Assembly: GCF_000211855.2 (NCBI RefSeq) | Contig: NC_015638.1 | Span: 1,612,001-1,676,000, forward strand | Source of the DNA: Lacinutrix sp. 5H-3-7-4 | GTDB lineage: Bacteria > Bacteroidota > Bacteroidia > Flavobacteriales > Flavobacteriaceae | Length of the DNA: 64,000 nucleotides | Direction: 5' to 3' | Shown: in pieces, positions 1 to 8,738 of the stretch | How positions within the stretch are numbered: position 1 is the first letter of the stretch | Layout: each line of letters starts with the position of its first letter | Notes under the pieces: model-generated | Database searches by the model: none | What the model was told of the DNA's origin: nothing | Seen by the model: the letters and a program-made list of their open reading frames with translations, nothing else | Made by a program: the position numbers and the translations under genes

Positions 1-2088
1 GAATTCAAGCCATTTAAAACGTTCTTGGTCTATTTCAGAAATTCTATCATTTGCAACTGCTACTTGTCCTGTTGTGCTTGTTTCGTCTGTAAGTATGTCT
101 AATTTAGCATCACGTTCTTCACTTAAAGCTTCATAATCTTCTCCATTAAATAATGAATATGGAAGAGAGAATTTGGCTGTAATATTAAAGTTAGATCCTC
201 CAGTTGGGAAAATAGGGTCGTTAAATGTGTTATTTCTGCTTAAACCTACTGTATAAGATAGGTTATTAGAGTAACCATCACCAAATGTAAATAAACCTGT
301 GTTATAATTTTTTAAGTTATAATGTTGGAAACTTAAAGCTTGAGATAGTGTAAAGTAATCATCTGGTACAGATAGTCTTTTTGCTAAACCAAATGTTATA
401 CCTGTAATGTTAAAACGTCTGTCTTTATCTGCATTTCCTGTTGTTGCATCATAAAGAAATTGTTTAGTATGTGATAAAGATGTTGAAAACTGTACTGGTT
501 TTTTACCTCCTAACCAAGGTTCTGAAAAAGAGAAACTATAAGTTTGATAAAACCTACTAGCTTGTAATCTTAATGCTAATTTTTGTCCATCTCCAGTTGG
601 TATTGGTTTATAGGCATCACCATTAAATAAATCTTTAATAGAAAAGTTGTTAAAAGACAATCCTAAGGTACCAATAAAGCCTCCACCACCATAACCACCT
701 TGTAACTCAATTTGGCTTGAACCGGCTTCAACTACAGAGTATTCCATATCTATAGTACCATCTTCTGGGTTTGGATTGTTAAAATTTGGTGTTATTTGTT
801 CTGCATCAAAAAATCCTAGTTGACTAAGTTCACGAACAGTTCGTACAACATTTGCTTTACTGTATAATTCACCTGGTCTTGTTCTAATTTCTCTATAGAC
901 AACGTGATCGTTAGTTTTTTCGTTTCCAACTACACTTACTTTATCAAAGTAAACTGGTTTACCTTCGGTAATTCTAATTTCCATATCGATAACGTTATTT
1001 TCTGCACTTATTTCTACTGGATTAATTGTAGAAAATAAATAACCGTTATCTTGATATAGGTTAGTAATATCATTACCATCTGGTTTTGTTTCATCAGCAA
1101 TACGTTTTGCTAATTCTACACCGTTATAAGTATCTCCTTTTTCTATTCTAAGAACTCTTTTTAAATACTCGTCAGAATATACTGTGTTACCAACAAATGT
1201 AATATCTCCAAAACTGTATTTTTCGCCTTCTTCAATTTTAATATTTAAGGCTACATTTTTTTTGTCAATTACAGACATTGTATCTGCAACTATTCTTGCA
1301 TCTCTATATCCTACAGATTTATATTTGTTTATTATGCTTTCTAAATCTTCTTTATAATCTGCTTCAATAAATTTTGATCTTTTTAAAACACGAAGAAAGT
1401 TTTTTTGTTTCGTATTTTTCATGGCTTTTCTAAGCTTTTTGTCGCTTATAACCGTATTACCTTCAAATGATATATCTTTAACTTTTACCTTTTCGCCACG
1501 GTCTACATATAGTAGCATGTTAACTCTAGCTTTCTCTATAGAGTCTTGAACTTCAACTGTGTTTATAGACACTTTTGTGTTTAAAAAACCAGCTTTACGG
1601 TTTTTGTTTTGTATGTAGTTTTTTGTTGTTGTTATAAGGTTTTCTGTGACTTTTACACCTTTTTGTAGATTGTTTTCTTTAATTAAAGCTTCTTTTTTAC
1701 TGTTTTTTACACCTTCAATTTTTAAGGTGTTTAGTTCTGGTAAGTCAGATAGTCTTATTTCTAGGTAAGCAGCACCATCTTCAACTTTTATTAAGTAAAC
1801 TTCTATATCACTAAATAGGTTTGAAGTCCATAGTTTTTTTACAGCATTACTAATTTCCTCTCCAGGAATTGAAATATCTGCTCCTTTTCGTAAGCCAGAA
1901 TATGTAACAATAGTTTGTTCACTAAAACTAGTGTTTCCTTTTACTGTAATATCTGCAATTGTATAGGTTTTACTATTTGCGTAAGATAGGTCTTGTGCTT
2001 GTGTAAAAAAACTAGCCATAAAAAAGGCTATAATCAAGGTGTACTGTAGAATTGTTTTCAATTGTAATTGTTTAGCTAATTTGTTCAC
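1..2088 (-). CDS. bamA: BamA, outer-membrane protein assembly factor (C-terminus cut by window edge)
   Basis: Core subunit of the BAM complex, which folds beta-barrel proteins into the outer membrane. The 696 visible codons read as a signal peptide ending near SFFTQAQ, then a series of POTRA repeats with typical segments such as GNTVISDKKLRKAM and GNTVYSDEYLKRVL, then the start of the barrel with YGGGGFIGTLGLSFNNF and FSEPWLGG. The remaining barrel strands lie beyond position 1. There is no ATG at the start: candidates are GTG at 2088, which overlaps the end of uppS by 17 bases, and TTG at 2061. I chose GTG because it gives a lysine-containing n-region; either leaves a good signal peptide. 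The overlap suggests translational coupling with uppS. The family call is very secure, the start is not. Confidence 0.95.
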   Translation of the reverse strand, partial: MNKLAKQLQLKTILQYTLIIAFFMASFFTQAQDLSYANSKTYTIADITVKGNTSFSEQTIVTYSGLRKGADISIPGEEISNAVKKLWTSNLFSDIEVYLIKVEDGAAYLEIRLSDLPELNTLKIEGVKNSKKEALIKENNLQKGVKVTENLITTTKNYIQNKNRKAGFLNTKVSINTVEVQDSIEKARVNMLLYVDRGEKVKVKDISFEGNTVISDKKLRKAMKNTKQKNFLRVLKRSKFIEADYKEDLESIINKYKSVGYRDARIVADTMSVIDKKNVALNIKIEEGEKYSFGDITFVGNTVYSDEYLKRVLRIEKGDTYNGVELAKRIADETKPDGNDITNLYQDNGYLFSTINPVEISAENNVIDMEIRITEGKPVYFDKVSVVGNEKTNDHVVYREIRTRPGELYSKANVVRTVRELSQLGFFDAEQITPNFNNPNPEDGTIDMEYSVVEAGSSQIELQGGYGGGGFIGTLGLSFNNFSIKDLFNGDAYKPIPTGDGQKLALRLQASRFYQTYSFSFSEPWLGGKKPVQFSTSLSHTKQFLYDATTGNADKDRRFNITGITFGLAKRLSVPDDYFTLSQALSFQHYNLKNYNTGLFTFGDGYSNNLSYTVGLSRNNTFNDPIFPTGGSNFNITAKFSLPYSLFNGEDYEALSEERDAKLDILTDETSTTGQVAVANDRISEIDQERFKWLEF

Positions 2089-2809
2089 TTGTTTTTCCAA
2101 AGCGTCTTTCTCTTTTTTGATATTCTATGATAGCATCACACAAGTGTTGCTTTGTAAAGTCTGGCCATAGTGAATTAGTAAAATATAATTCGGCATAGGC
2201 TATTTGCCATAACAAAAAATTACTTATACGTTGTTCTCCGCTAGTTCTAATTAGCAAGTCTACATCTGGTAAATTTTGCGTGTAAAGATGCTCATTAATA
2301 ATCGATTCGTCAATATTTTCGGCAGAAATTATATTATTTTTAACTTTAAGACTTATTTCTTTAATGGCATTTAGCATTTCGGCACGTGAGCCATAGCTTA
2401 AAGCAAGAGTTAAAGTCATGCGAGTATTGTTTTTTGTTTTCTCTATAACTTCTTTTAACTCTTTTAAAACTTTTTTTGGTAAGTTGTGTAAGTCACCAAT
2501 TGCATTTAGTGTTATATTGTTTTCTTGTAATGTGCTTATTTCTTTTTTTAAAGAAGAAACTAAAAGCTTCATTAAAGTGTCTACTTCTAATTTAGGACGG
2601 TTCCAGTTTTCTGTAGAAAAGGCATAAAGTGTTAAGTTTTCTATACCAATTTCTGTGGCTGCTTCTACAGTTTCTCTTACAGATTTAGTGCCATTTTCAT
2701 GGCCAATAGCTCTAATGAGTCCTTTTTGTTTTGCCCAACGACCATTACCATCCATAATTATGGCAATGTGTTTGGGTAATTTTTTTGTATTTATTTTTGA
2801 TGTATCCAC
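2072..2809 (-). CDS. uppS: Isoprenyl transferase (undecaprenyl diphosphate synthase)
   Basis: Cis-prenyltransferase that condenses isopentenyl diphosphate onto farnesyl diphosphate to make the C55 lipid carrier for peptidoglycan and other envelope glycans. The sequence shows the substrate-binding motif HIAIIMDGNGRWA, with catalytic Asp near residue 20, and the C-terminal RTSGEQRISNFLLWQIAYAE block with the final Glu/Arg region. Length of about 245 aa is normal. I start at GTG 2809, one base after the stop of the upstream barrel gene; an ATG at 2842 would add 11 residues but lies inside that gene. It sits in an envelope operon just before bamA, a common Bacteroidota arrangement. Confidence 0.95.
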   Translation of the reverse strand: MDTSKINTKKLPKHIAIIMDGNGRWAKQKGLIRAIGHENGTKSVRETVEAATEIGIENLTLYAFSTENWNRPKLEVDTLMKLLVSSLKKEISTLQENNITLNAIGDLHNLPKKVLKELKEVIEKTKNNTRMTLTLALSYGSRAEMLNAIKEISLKVKNNIISAENIDESIINEHLYTQNLPDVDLLIRTSGEQRISNFLLWQIAYAELYFTNSLWPDFTKQHLCDAIIEYQKRERRFGKTSEQIS

Positions 2810-2810
2810 T

Positions 2811-3503
2811 TTATTCTGGGCAAAAGCATGGGTTACGGCCAAAGGTATACGTTAAAGTAATACCAGTAAACATATACCAGTCATTATTATTAACATTACC
2901 AAAGCTTACTGATGAGTCTTCGTCTCCATAATCTGGAACGCTACCATCTAGTTCGTCTGAAAATGTATATCTAGCGCCAATTTCTAAGGCTAATATAAAA
3001 TTTGTTGAAACAGATGCTTTATAACCTAGTGCCATTGGAATGCCAAAAGCAAAGCTAGAGGTGTCTTCTGGTGTTAATTCTCCTTGGTTATTAAAAAAGA
3101 AATTATCATGTTTAGCAACACTTACTCCAGTATAAAGGTATGGCGTTGAAACAAAACCTCCGCTATGTAAATCGAAAGGGAGAAAGGTATATTCCATACC
3201 TAAAGACAGTTCTATTATATCGTTAGTAAATTCTAAACCTCTAATTTGTCTGCTTGGATCGTCAGAATCTGTGTCGATTCCCTCAAGCTCTGTGTACATT
3301 AAGGAGATTCTATAAGAATGTCTTGGACTCCTGTTCCATTTATATAAAGCTCCAATAGCAGGTTTTTTTGGTGCGATATAGTTTGTAGCACCAACATCAC
3401 CAATAAAATTACTGCCACCAATAAAAATACCAAACTCGTTAATTTGAGCAGTACTAATTTGTGTGCTAAAAAAGACTATTATTAAAAGTGTTAAATACCT
3501 CAT
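2811..3503 (-). CDS. DUF6089-type outer-membrane beta-barrel protein
   Basis: A 230-residue exported protein with a signal peptide (residues 1-20, ending STAQ) followed by alternating hydrophobic/aromatic strands, including GIFIGGSNFIGDVGATNYI and GITLTYTFGRN, typical of an 8-stranded-type outer-membrane barrel. Proteins of this kind are regularly found between nadK and uppS in Flavobacteriaceae and are named DUF6089; the role is unknown. The stop is one base from the uppS start, so it is part of the same operon. It ends with an unusual CFCPE tail. The barrel assignment is good, the DUF number is from memory of the neighbourhood. Confidence 0.8.
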   Translation of the reverse strand: MRYLTLLIIVFFSTQISTAQINEFGIFIGGSNFIGDVGATNYIAPKKPAIGALYKWNRSPRHSYRISLMYTELEGIDTDSDDPSRQIRGLEFTNDIIELSLGMEYTFLPFDLHSGGFVSTPYLYTGVSVAKHDNFFFNNQGELTPEDTSSFAFGIPMALGYKASVSTNFILALEIGARYTFSDELDGSVPDYGDEDSSVSFGNVNNNDWYMFTGITLTYTFGRNPCFCPE

Positions 3504-3644
3504 GAACCTTCAAAGTTTGCAAATATAATAAATAAGATTAGCCTACAATAATTTAGGCTAATTTGTTACAGTTTAAAACAGTAATTACTTTGAAATATTG
3601 TAAAAAACTTTATTTCTCTTTGAGATTAATGTTAATTTTAGGTA

Positions 3645-4520
3645 TTAATTTCTTTTGTCTTCTCCCCAAAGTAGTTTTTTACGAAGTGTAGTTAAAAAGC
3701 TTTCGGTATTTAACTCTATCATATTAATGGTAAATGGCGATTTTTTAATTGTTATTATAGTATCGTTAGATAACGTTGCAATTCTAGAATCTAATGATAC
3801 TAAATAGTTGTCTTCACGGCCGCTTACTTTTAATTCTATTACTGTAGAGTCTTCTATAACTAAAGGTCTTGCACTTAAATTATGAGGTGCTATAGGTGTG
3901 AGTACAAAACTTGTTGTGTCTGGCGTTATAACAGGACCAGCGCAACTTAAAGAATAGCCTGTAGAACCTGTAGGTGTAGAGATTATTAATCCATCGCTCC
4001 AATAAGATGTTAAAAACTCACCGTTTAATTTAGTGTCTACAGTAATCATTGAAGTCGTATTTTTTCGACTAATTGCAATTTCATTAAGAGCAAAATTTAC
4101 ATTTTTTATTTCGTTATTTTCGGGTGTAGTTTCAATTGAAAGTAAAGTGCGTTTACTAAGTGTGTATGCTTTATTTTTTATTTGCTGTATTGCTTCTTTA
4201 ATATTTTCGGGTTGTATTGTTGCCAAGAAACCAAGGCGTCCAGTGTTTATACCTATTACGGGTATGTTTAAGTCTTTTATATATGTAACAGCTCTTAAAA
4301 TGGTTCCATCTCCACCAATACTTACAAAAAGGTCAAAACTTTTGTCTAACTTATTAAAAGTTTTGTAGGCATCAGGATTTAGAAGTTTGTTTTTTATATT
4401 GTTAAAAAATTCAATTTCTAAAAAAAGTGTTGCCTCAAGTTTTAAAAGTTCGGTAGTTAAAATTTCTAAAGAATCTTTAGATTGTTTTTTTGGGTATTGA
4501 CTATAGATTGCTACTTTCAT
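3645..4520 (-). CDS. nadK: NAD kinase
   Basis: Phosphorylates NAD to NADP in the cytoplasm. The diagnostic GGDGT motif is at residues 69-73, followed by the GINTGRLGFLATI segment and the TPTGSTGYSLSCAGP substrate loop; the length of 291 aa matches the family. It lies 4 bases downstream of the CBS protein gene and 140 bases upstream of the barrel gene on the same strand, so it is probably co-transcribed with the CBS gene. Confidence 0.97.
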   Translation of the reverse strand: MKVAIYSQYPKKQSKDSLEILTTELLKLEATLFLEIEFFNNIKNKLLNPDAYKTFNKLDKSFDLFVSIGGDGTILRAVTYIKDLNIPVIGINTGRLGFLATIQPENIKEAIQQIKNKAYTLSKRTLLSIETTPENNEIKNVNFALNEIAISRKNTTSMITVDTKLNGEFLTSYWSDGLIISTPTGSTGYSLSCAGPVITPDTTSFVLTPIAPHNLSARPLVIEDSTVIELKVSGREDNYLVSLDSRIATLSNDTIITIKKSPFTINMIELNTESFLTTLRKKLLWGEDKRN

Positions 4521-4524
4521 GCAA

Positions 4525-5184
4525 TTACATATTTAAATATTTGTTTAAATAATCTGATCGTTCTTTTAAGCCAATTAAATATTTATCGTCTTCATAATTA
4601 GATAAAACATTATAACTGTAGCGTCTAAAAGATTGCATGATTTCATTTAAATCTGCATCACCAACTTTTATGGTTATTTGAGCAACATCATTTTCGATTT
4701 TAGAAATAAAAGCACCTAAAAGTTTTCCGTTATTAGACTCTACAATTTGGCTTACTTCGCTAAACGAATAATCTTGTAAACTTTTCTCTATTATAAGTAT
4801 AGAGCCAGGTTCAGAGAAAAAAGGTGTTTCGTTAAAAAGACCAATTACATCATTTAATTCATAATAACCTAAATAAACATTTTTATTACTAAGTACAGGC
4901 ATTATGTTAGTAGAGTTTTGTGCAAAGGCTTCTAAAATGTCAAGCCAATTGGTGTCTTCTCTAACAAAAAAACCTTCAGCAGAATAACTATAATCTTTAA
5001 TTAGTTTTTCACTTTCAAAACAGTGAGCATCATTTTCAGACATGCATCCTAAGTAAATATTGTCTTCATTTTTAATAGGAATATGAGAGTAAGTTAGTTG
5101 GTTAAATAGCAATTGAATTTCGCTAACTTTATCTGTTATAGAAAGAGGTTTTATGTCGTTAATTATATAATTTAAAAGATTCAT
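4525..5184 (-). CDS. CBS-domain protein
   Basis: A 219-residue cytoplasmic protein with two N-terminal CBS motifs (about residues 10-120; TDKVSEIQLLFNQLTYSHIPI and WLDILEAFAQNSTNIMPVLS), which usually bind adenine nucleotides, and a C-terminal part with ACT-like character (GKLLGAFISKIENDVAQITIKV). Start chosen at ATG 5184 rather than the upstream 5229, because the extra 15 residues are low complexity and lie in the pdxJ intergenic region. It is head of the nadK-uppS-bamA gene series and divergent from pdxJ. Substrate or partner unknown; coupling to nadK suggests nucleotide sensing, which is inference. Confidence 0.82.
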   Translation of the reverse strand: MNLLNYIINDIKPLSITDKVSEIQLLFNQLTYSHIPIKNEDNIYLGCMSENDAHCFESEKLIKDYSYSAEGFFVREDTNWLDILEAFAQNSTNIMPVLSNKNVYLGYYELNDVIGLFNETPFFSEPGSILIIEKSLQDYSFSEVSQIVESNNGKLLGAFISKIENDVAQITIKVGDADLNEIMQSFRRYSYNVLSNYEDDKYLIGLKERSDYLNKYLNM

Positions 5185-5247
5185 TCTTCTTATTTCAATT
5201 TTATGCAAAATAATTAAAAAATAGTTCAAAACCGCAGTTCTACTTCG

Positions 5248-5255
5248 TATTTTTG
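5248..5255 (+). promoter_or_regulatory. Probable -7 box of the pdxJ promoter
   Basis: TATTTTTG matches the Bacteroidota -7 consensus TAnnTTTG exactly and lies 21 bases before the pdxJ ATG. The expected upstream TTG box is only partly matched (TTC at 5225-5227). Confidence 0.4.
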
Positions 5256-5276
5256 TTTTTTAAAAGTCTAGAAAAC

Positions 5277-5990
5277 ATGACAAAATTAAGTGTAAATATT
5301 AATAAAATAGCCACTTTAAGAAACGCTCGTGGTGGAGATACTCCTAATCTGCTTCAGTTTGCTAAAGATGTGCAGCGATTTGGTGCACAAGGTGTAACCA
5401 TACATCCAAGGCCAGACGAGAGACATATTCGTTACCAAGATGCAAGAGATTTAAAATCTATTGTTAATACAGAGTATAATATAGAAGGAAACCCTAATTC
5501 TAAATTTATTGATTTAGTTTTAGAGGTTAAGCCAACGCAGGTAACATTGGTTCCAGATGCAGTAGATGCTATAACAAGTGATGCTGGTTGGGATACAATT
5601 AAGCATAAAATTTTTTTAACTGAAGTTATAAGCGAATTTAAAAGTAATGGAATAAGAACATCTATTTTTGTAGATCCTGTTCTTGCTCAAATTGAAGGCG
5701 CAAAAGCTACTGGAACCGATAGAGTTGAGTTGTATACTGAAGCATTTGCACACCAATTTGGTCTTGGTAATACTAATGCCGTTAAACCTTATACAGATTG
5801 TGCAGTTTTAGCAAATACTTTAGATTTAGGTGTAAATGCTGGTCATGACTTATCTCTAGACAATATTAAATTTTTTAAAGAAAATATTCCAAATTTATTA
5901 GAGGTTTCTATTGGTCATGCATTAGTGTCAGAAAGCTTATATTTAGGTGTAGAAAACGTAGTAAATATGTATTTAAATAAATTAAAATAA
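5277..5990 (+). CDS. pdxJ: Pyridoxine 5'-phosphate synthase
   Basis: Last step of de novo vitamin B6 synthesis: condenses 1-deoxy-xylulose 5-phosphate with 3-amino-2-oxopropyl phosphate. The N-terminal block VNINKIATLRNARGG, the QGVTIHPRPDERHI segment and the ELYTEAFAHQFG region are characteristic; 237 residues is standard. I start at ATG 5277 (MTKLSVN), 24 bases inside the longest open frame, because it follows a good -7 box and matches family N-termini. The stop codon overlaps the next ATG by one base (TAATG), so the esterase downstream is translationally coupled. Confidence 0.97.
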   Translation: MTKLSVNINKIATLRNARGGDTPNLLQFAKDVQRFGAQGVTIHPRPDERHIRYQDARDLKSIVNTEYNIEGNPNSKFIDLVLEVKPTQVTLVPDAVDAITSDAGWDTIKHKIFLTEVISEFKSNGIRTSIFVDPVLAQIEGAKATGTDRVELYTEAFAHQFGLGNTNAVKPYTDCAVLANTLDLGVNAGHDLSLDNIKFFKENIPNLLEVSIGHALVSESLYLGVENVVNMYLNKLK

Positions 5991-6760
5991 TGCAATTACA
6001 CGCTAACATTTTAGGAGATCAAGGCAAAACATTTGTTATTCTTCATGGGTTTTTAGGCATGAGTGACAATTGGAAAACCTTAGGAAAACAATTTAGTGCT
6101 AATGGTTTTAAAGTGTATTTAGTAGACCAAAGAAATCATGGTAGAAGCTTTCATAGCGGAACTTTTAATTATGATGTTTTAGCTCAAGATTTAAAATCGT
6201 ATTGTGACGATAATGACCTTAAAAACATAGTGCTTTTAGGTCATTCTATGGGAGGAAAAACAGCAATGTTATTTGCTACACAGTACCCAGAATATGTTTC
6301 AAAATTAATTATTGCAGATATTTCTCCAAGATTTTACCCTATACATCATGATGCTATTCTTGAAGGTTTAGGCCGTTTAGATTTTAAAACCTTAAAAAGT
6401 AGGAGCGAAGCAGATGAGCAATTGTCTAATTACGTTAATGATTTTGGTACGCGACAGTTTTTACTTAAAAATTTATATTGGGTAAAAAAAGGAACACTAG
6501 GTTTACGAATAAATTTAGAAGTATTAACCCAAAATGTAAGTGAAGTTGGTGAAGCTTTACCATTACATGCCACTTTTGAAAAAGACACACTTTTTTTAAG
6601 AGGAGACAAAAGTGAGTATATTGCTGCGCAAGACGAAAGCCTAATAAAGTCTCATTTTATAAATTCAAAAATTGAAACAATAGCAAATGCAGGCCATTGG
6701 TTGCATGCCGAAAATCCAAAAGATTTTTATAAAGCTGTAATAGATTTTGTAAATTTATAG
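5990..6760 (+). CDS. Alpha/beta-fold hydrolase (YbfF-type esterase)
   Basis: Cytoplasmic serine hydrolase of 256 aa. Visible features: HGFLGMSDNW oxyanion region, nucleophile elbow GHSMGG with Ser86, DQRNHGRS, and the catalytic His236 in NAGHWLHAENP. This pattern matches the YbfF/acyl-CoA esterase group; the physiological substrate cannot be read from sequence. It overlaps the pdxJ stop by one base and is followed 18 bases later by a small membrane protein gene, forming one operon. Confidence 0.88.
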   Translation: MQLHANILGDQGKTFVILHGFLGMSDNWKTLGKQFSANGFKVYLVDQRNHGRSFHSGTFNYDVLAQDLKSYCDDNDLKNIVLLGHSMGGKTAMLFATQYPEYVSKLIIADISPRFYPIHHDAILEGLGRLDFKTLKSRSEADEQLSNYVNDFGTRQFLLKNLYWVKKGTLGLRINLEVLTQNVSEVGEALPLHATFEKDTLFLRGDKSEYIAAQDESLIKSHFINSKIETIANAGHWLHAENPKDFYKAVIDFVNL

Positions 6761-6778
6761 TACTAAAACTTTAAACTT

Positions 6779-7132
6779 ATGAATCTTATTATAAAACTCC
6801 TATTAAATGCTATAGCAGTATTTGTATTAGCACATGTTTTAAATGGAGTTAATGTAGATGGTTATATATCTGCAATAATTGTAGCAATAGTATTATCTAT
6901 ACTCAACCTATTAGTAAAACCAATTTTGGTAATATTTACCCTACCAATAACAATATTAACATTAGGTCTATTTTTACTAGTAATAAACGCATTATTAATA
7001 TTATTAGCAGATAAACTAATAGATGGGTTTGAAGTAATAAATATATGGTGGGCAATTTTATTTAGCGTTCTATTATCAATATTACAATCGCTATTACATT
7101 CATTTTTAAAAAAGGATAAAAATAAAGCGTAA
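6779..7132 (+). CDS. Phage-holin-family (DUF360-like) small membrane protein
   Basis: A 117-residue integral membrane protein with four hydrophobic helices (about 4-22, 30-50, 56-78 and 85-110) and a short charged KKDKNK tail. The NLLVKPILVIFTLPITILTLGLF segment is typical of the widespread Phage_holin_4_2 family, which is chromosomal and not phage-derived in most bacteria. Function unknown. It ends the pdxJ operon; an inverted repeat at 7166-7200 follows. Confidence 0.8.
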   Translation: MNLIIKLLLNAIAVFVLAHVLNGVNVDGYISAIIVAIVLSILNLLVKPILVIFTLPITILTLGLFLLVINALLILLADKLIDGFEVINIWWAILFSVLLSILQSLLHSFLKKDKNKA

Positions 7133-7161
7133 TAAAGACTGAAATTCAATACATTAAAAAC

Positions 7162-7192
7162 TTTGATGGAGTGTAAAAAAGTAGTACTTTTG
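7162..7192 (+). promoter_or_regulatory. tig promoter (TTTG-N19-TACTTTTG)
   Basis: TTTG at 7162-7165 and TACTTTTG at 7185-7192, separated by 19 bases, match the primary Bacteroidota sigma-factor consensus completely. The predicted start of transcription is near 7199, about 30 bases before the tig ATG. The promoter is interleaved with an inverted repeat (separate entry). Confidence 0.75.
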
Positions 7193-7200
7193 CACTCCAT
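7166..7200. repeat. Inverted repeat overlapping the tig promoter
   Basis: Arms ATGGAGTG (7166-7173) and CACTCCAT (7193-7200) are perfect complements, and the interior AAAAGTA/GTACTTTT continues the dyad with one unpaired stretch. A run of five T follows at 7201. It could terminate the upstream operon, act as an operator on tig, or both. Confidence 0.6.
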
Positions 7201-7229
7201 TTTTGGTTACATTAAATAGATTATTCAAA

Positions 7230-8558
7230 ATGAATATTACAAGAGAAAATAAAGACGCATTAAATGCTGTAGTAACAGTAGCGATTGAGAAAGACGATTA
7301 CGCTTCTAAAGTAGAAAAAATCTTAACAGATTATAGAAAAACTGCAAACATTCCTGGTTTTAGAAAAGGTCACGTACCAATGGGAATGGTAAAAAAGCAA
7401 TACGGTAAAGCAGTATTAATCGATGAGGTAAATAAACTTATACAAGAAGGTTTAAATAAATATTTAACAGAAGAAAAGTTAGACGTTTTAGGGCAACCTT
7501 TACCAAAACCACAAGATGATATCAATTGGGATGAAGATAATTTTTCATTTGAATTTGAATTAGGTTTAGCACCAGAATTTGATGTAGAGTTAAAAGCTAA
7601 AAAAGCAATAACGCAATACAATATTGTTGCAGACGATAAAATGATTGATGACCAAGTTGTAAATATCCAAAAACAATACGGTAAATTAATCGCACAAGAT
7701 AAAGTAGCTAAAGACAGCGAAATTACAGGAACTTACACTAACGAAGAAGAAGGAATTGAAAACAAAGTAACGCTAACTTTAGATAAGTTTAAAGGGAAAG
7801 CTACCGAAAAGCAATTTATTGGAGCCAAAGTTGGAGATGTAATTACATTAAAAACTAAAGGTTTATATAGTGATGATCATGAGTTAATGCACGCATTAAA
7901 AGTAGAGCACGACAAAGCACACGGTTTAGATATAGAAGTTAACTTTGAAATTTCTGAAATAAATAGTAGAGAATTAGCAGAATTAGACCAAGAGCTTTTT
8001 GATAAGTTATTTGGTAAAGATGTTGTAAAATCTGTTACAGAATTAAAAGAGAAAATAAAAGAAGACGCAGAGAAGCAATTCGTTCAGCAGTCAGACCAAA
8101 AACTTTTAAACGATGTTACAGAATATTTAGTTGATGCTACTAAATTTGATTTACCAGCAGAATTTTTAACAAAATGGATGCAGGCATCGGGTGAAAAGCC
8201 AATGGATGAAGCAACTGCTAAAGAAGAATATGAAAAGTCTGAAAAAAGCTTACGTTACCAGTTAATTGAAGCTAAAATTATGGAAGCTAACGAACTTAAA
8301 GTTGACTTTGAAGATGTAAAAGAAAGCGCTAAAAACATGATTAAAGTTCAAATGGCGCAATTTGGGCAAATGAATCCTAGTGATAAAGAATTAGAGGATA
8401 TTGCAGCAAGAGTATTATCTAACCAAGATGAAGTAAGACGTTTAAGCGAGCAAGTTGTTAGCCAGAAATTATTAAACCTTTACAAAGAAAAGGCAAATAT
8501 TAAAACTAAAGAATTAACGTACGAGAAGTTTGTAAAAGAAGTTTACGGCGACAAATAA
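7230..8558 (+). CDS. tig: Trigger factor
   Basis: Ribosome-associated chaperone with peptidyl-prolyl isomerase-like fold that meets nascent chains at the exit tunnel. The N-terminal ribosome-binding signature is GFRKGHVPMGMVKKQYG; a PPIase-like middle (about 150-250) and a long helical, lysine/glutamate-rich C-terminal chaperone domain follow. I start at ATG 7230 (MNITRENKD), 9 codons inside the open frame, 30 bases after the predicted start of transcription. The 442 residues fit the family. It has its own promoter and terminator and lies upstream of clpP-clpX, the usual order. Confidence 0.96.
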   Translation: MNITRENKDALNAVVTVAIEKDDYASKVEKILTDYRKTANIPGFRKGHVPMGMVKKQYGKAVLIDEVNKLIQEGLNKYLTEEKLDVLGQPLPKPQDDINWDEDNFSFEFELGLAPEFDVELKAKKAITQYNIVADDKMIDDQVVNIQKQYGKLIAQDKVAKDSEITGTYTNEEEGIENKVTLTLDKFKGKATEKQFIGAKVGDVITLKTKGLYSDDHELMHALKVEHDKAHGLDIEVNFEISEINSRELAELDQELFDKLFGKDVVKSVTELKEKIKEDAEKQFVQQSDQKLLNDVTEYLVDATKFDLPAEFLTKWMQASGEKPMDEATAKEEYEKSEKSLRYQLIEAKIMEANELKVDFEDVKESAKNMIKVQMAQFGQMNPSDKELEDIAARVLSNQDEVRRLSEQVVSQKLLNLYKEKANIKTKELTYEKFVKEVYGDK

Positions 8559-8593
8559 ACATAGGCGTTCTTTTAAAGAATAATCATTATATT

Positions 8594-8632
8594 TAGGCGT
8601 TGAATTAATATACATTCAACGCCTATTTTATT
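8594..8632 (+). terminator. Terminator after tig
   Basis: Perfect 12-base arms TAGGCGTTGAAT (8594-8605) and ATTCAACGCCTA (8614-8625) with an 8-base loop, followed by TTTTATTA. Confidence 0.8.
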
Positions 8633-8738
8633 AGCGTTAAATTCAGCTTAAAAAGTTTGAAAACAACGTGTTTAACAATATATTGATGACATTCTAAATT
8701 TTTAAAGAATGTAGTTTAAATTATAAAATTCAAAATAT

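Noticed and set aside
6779-7132. Holin-family gene as a prophage remnant
   Set aside because: This holin-named family is a common chromosomal membrane protein and no phage genes are nearby.
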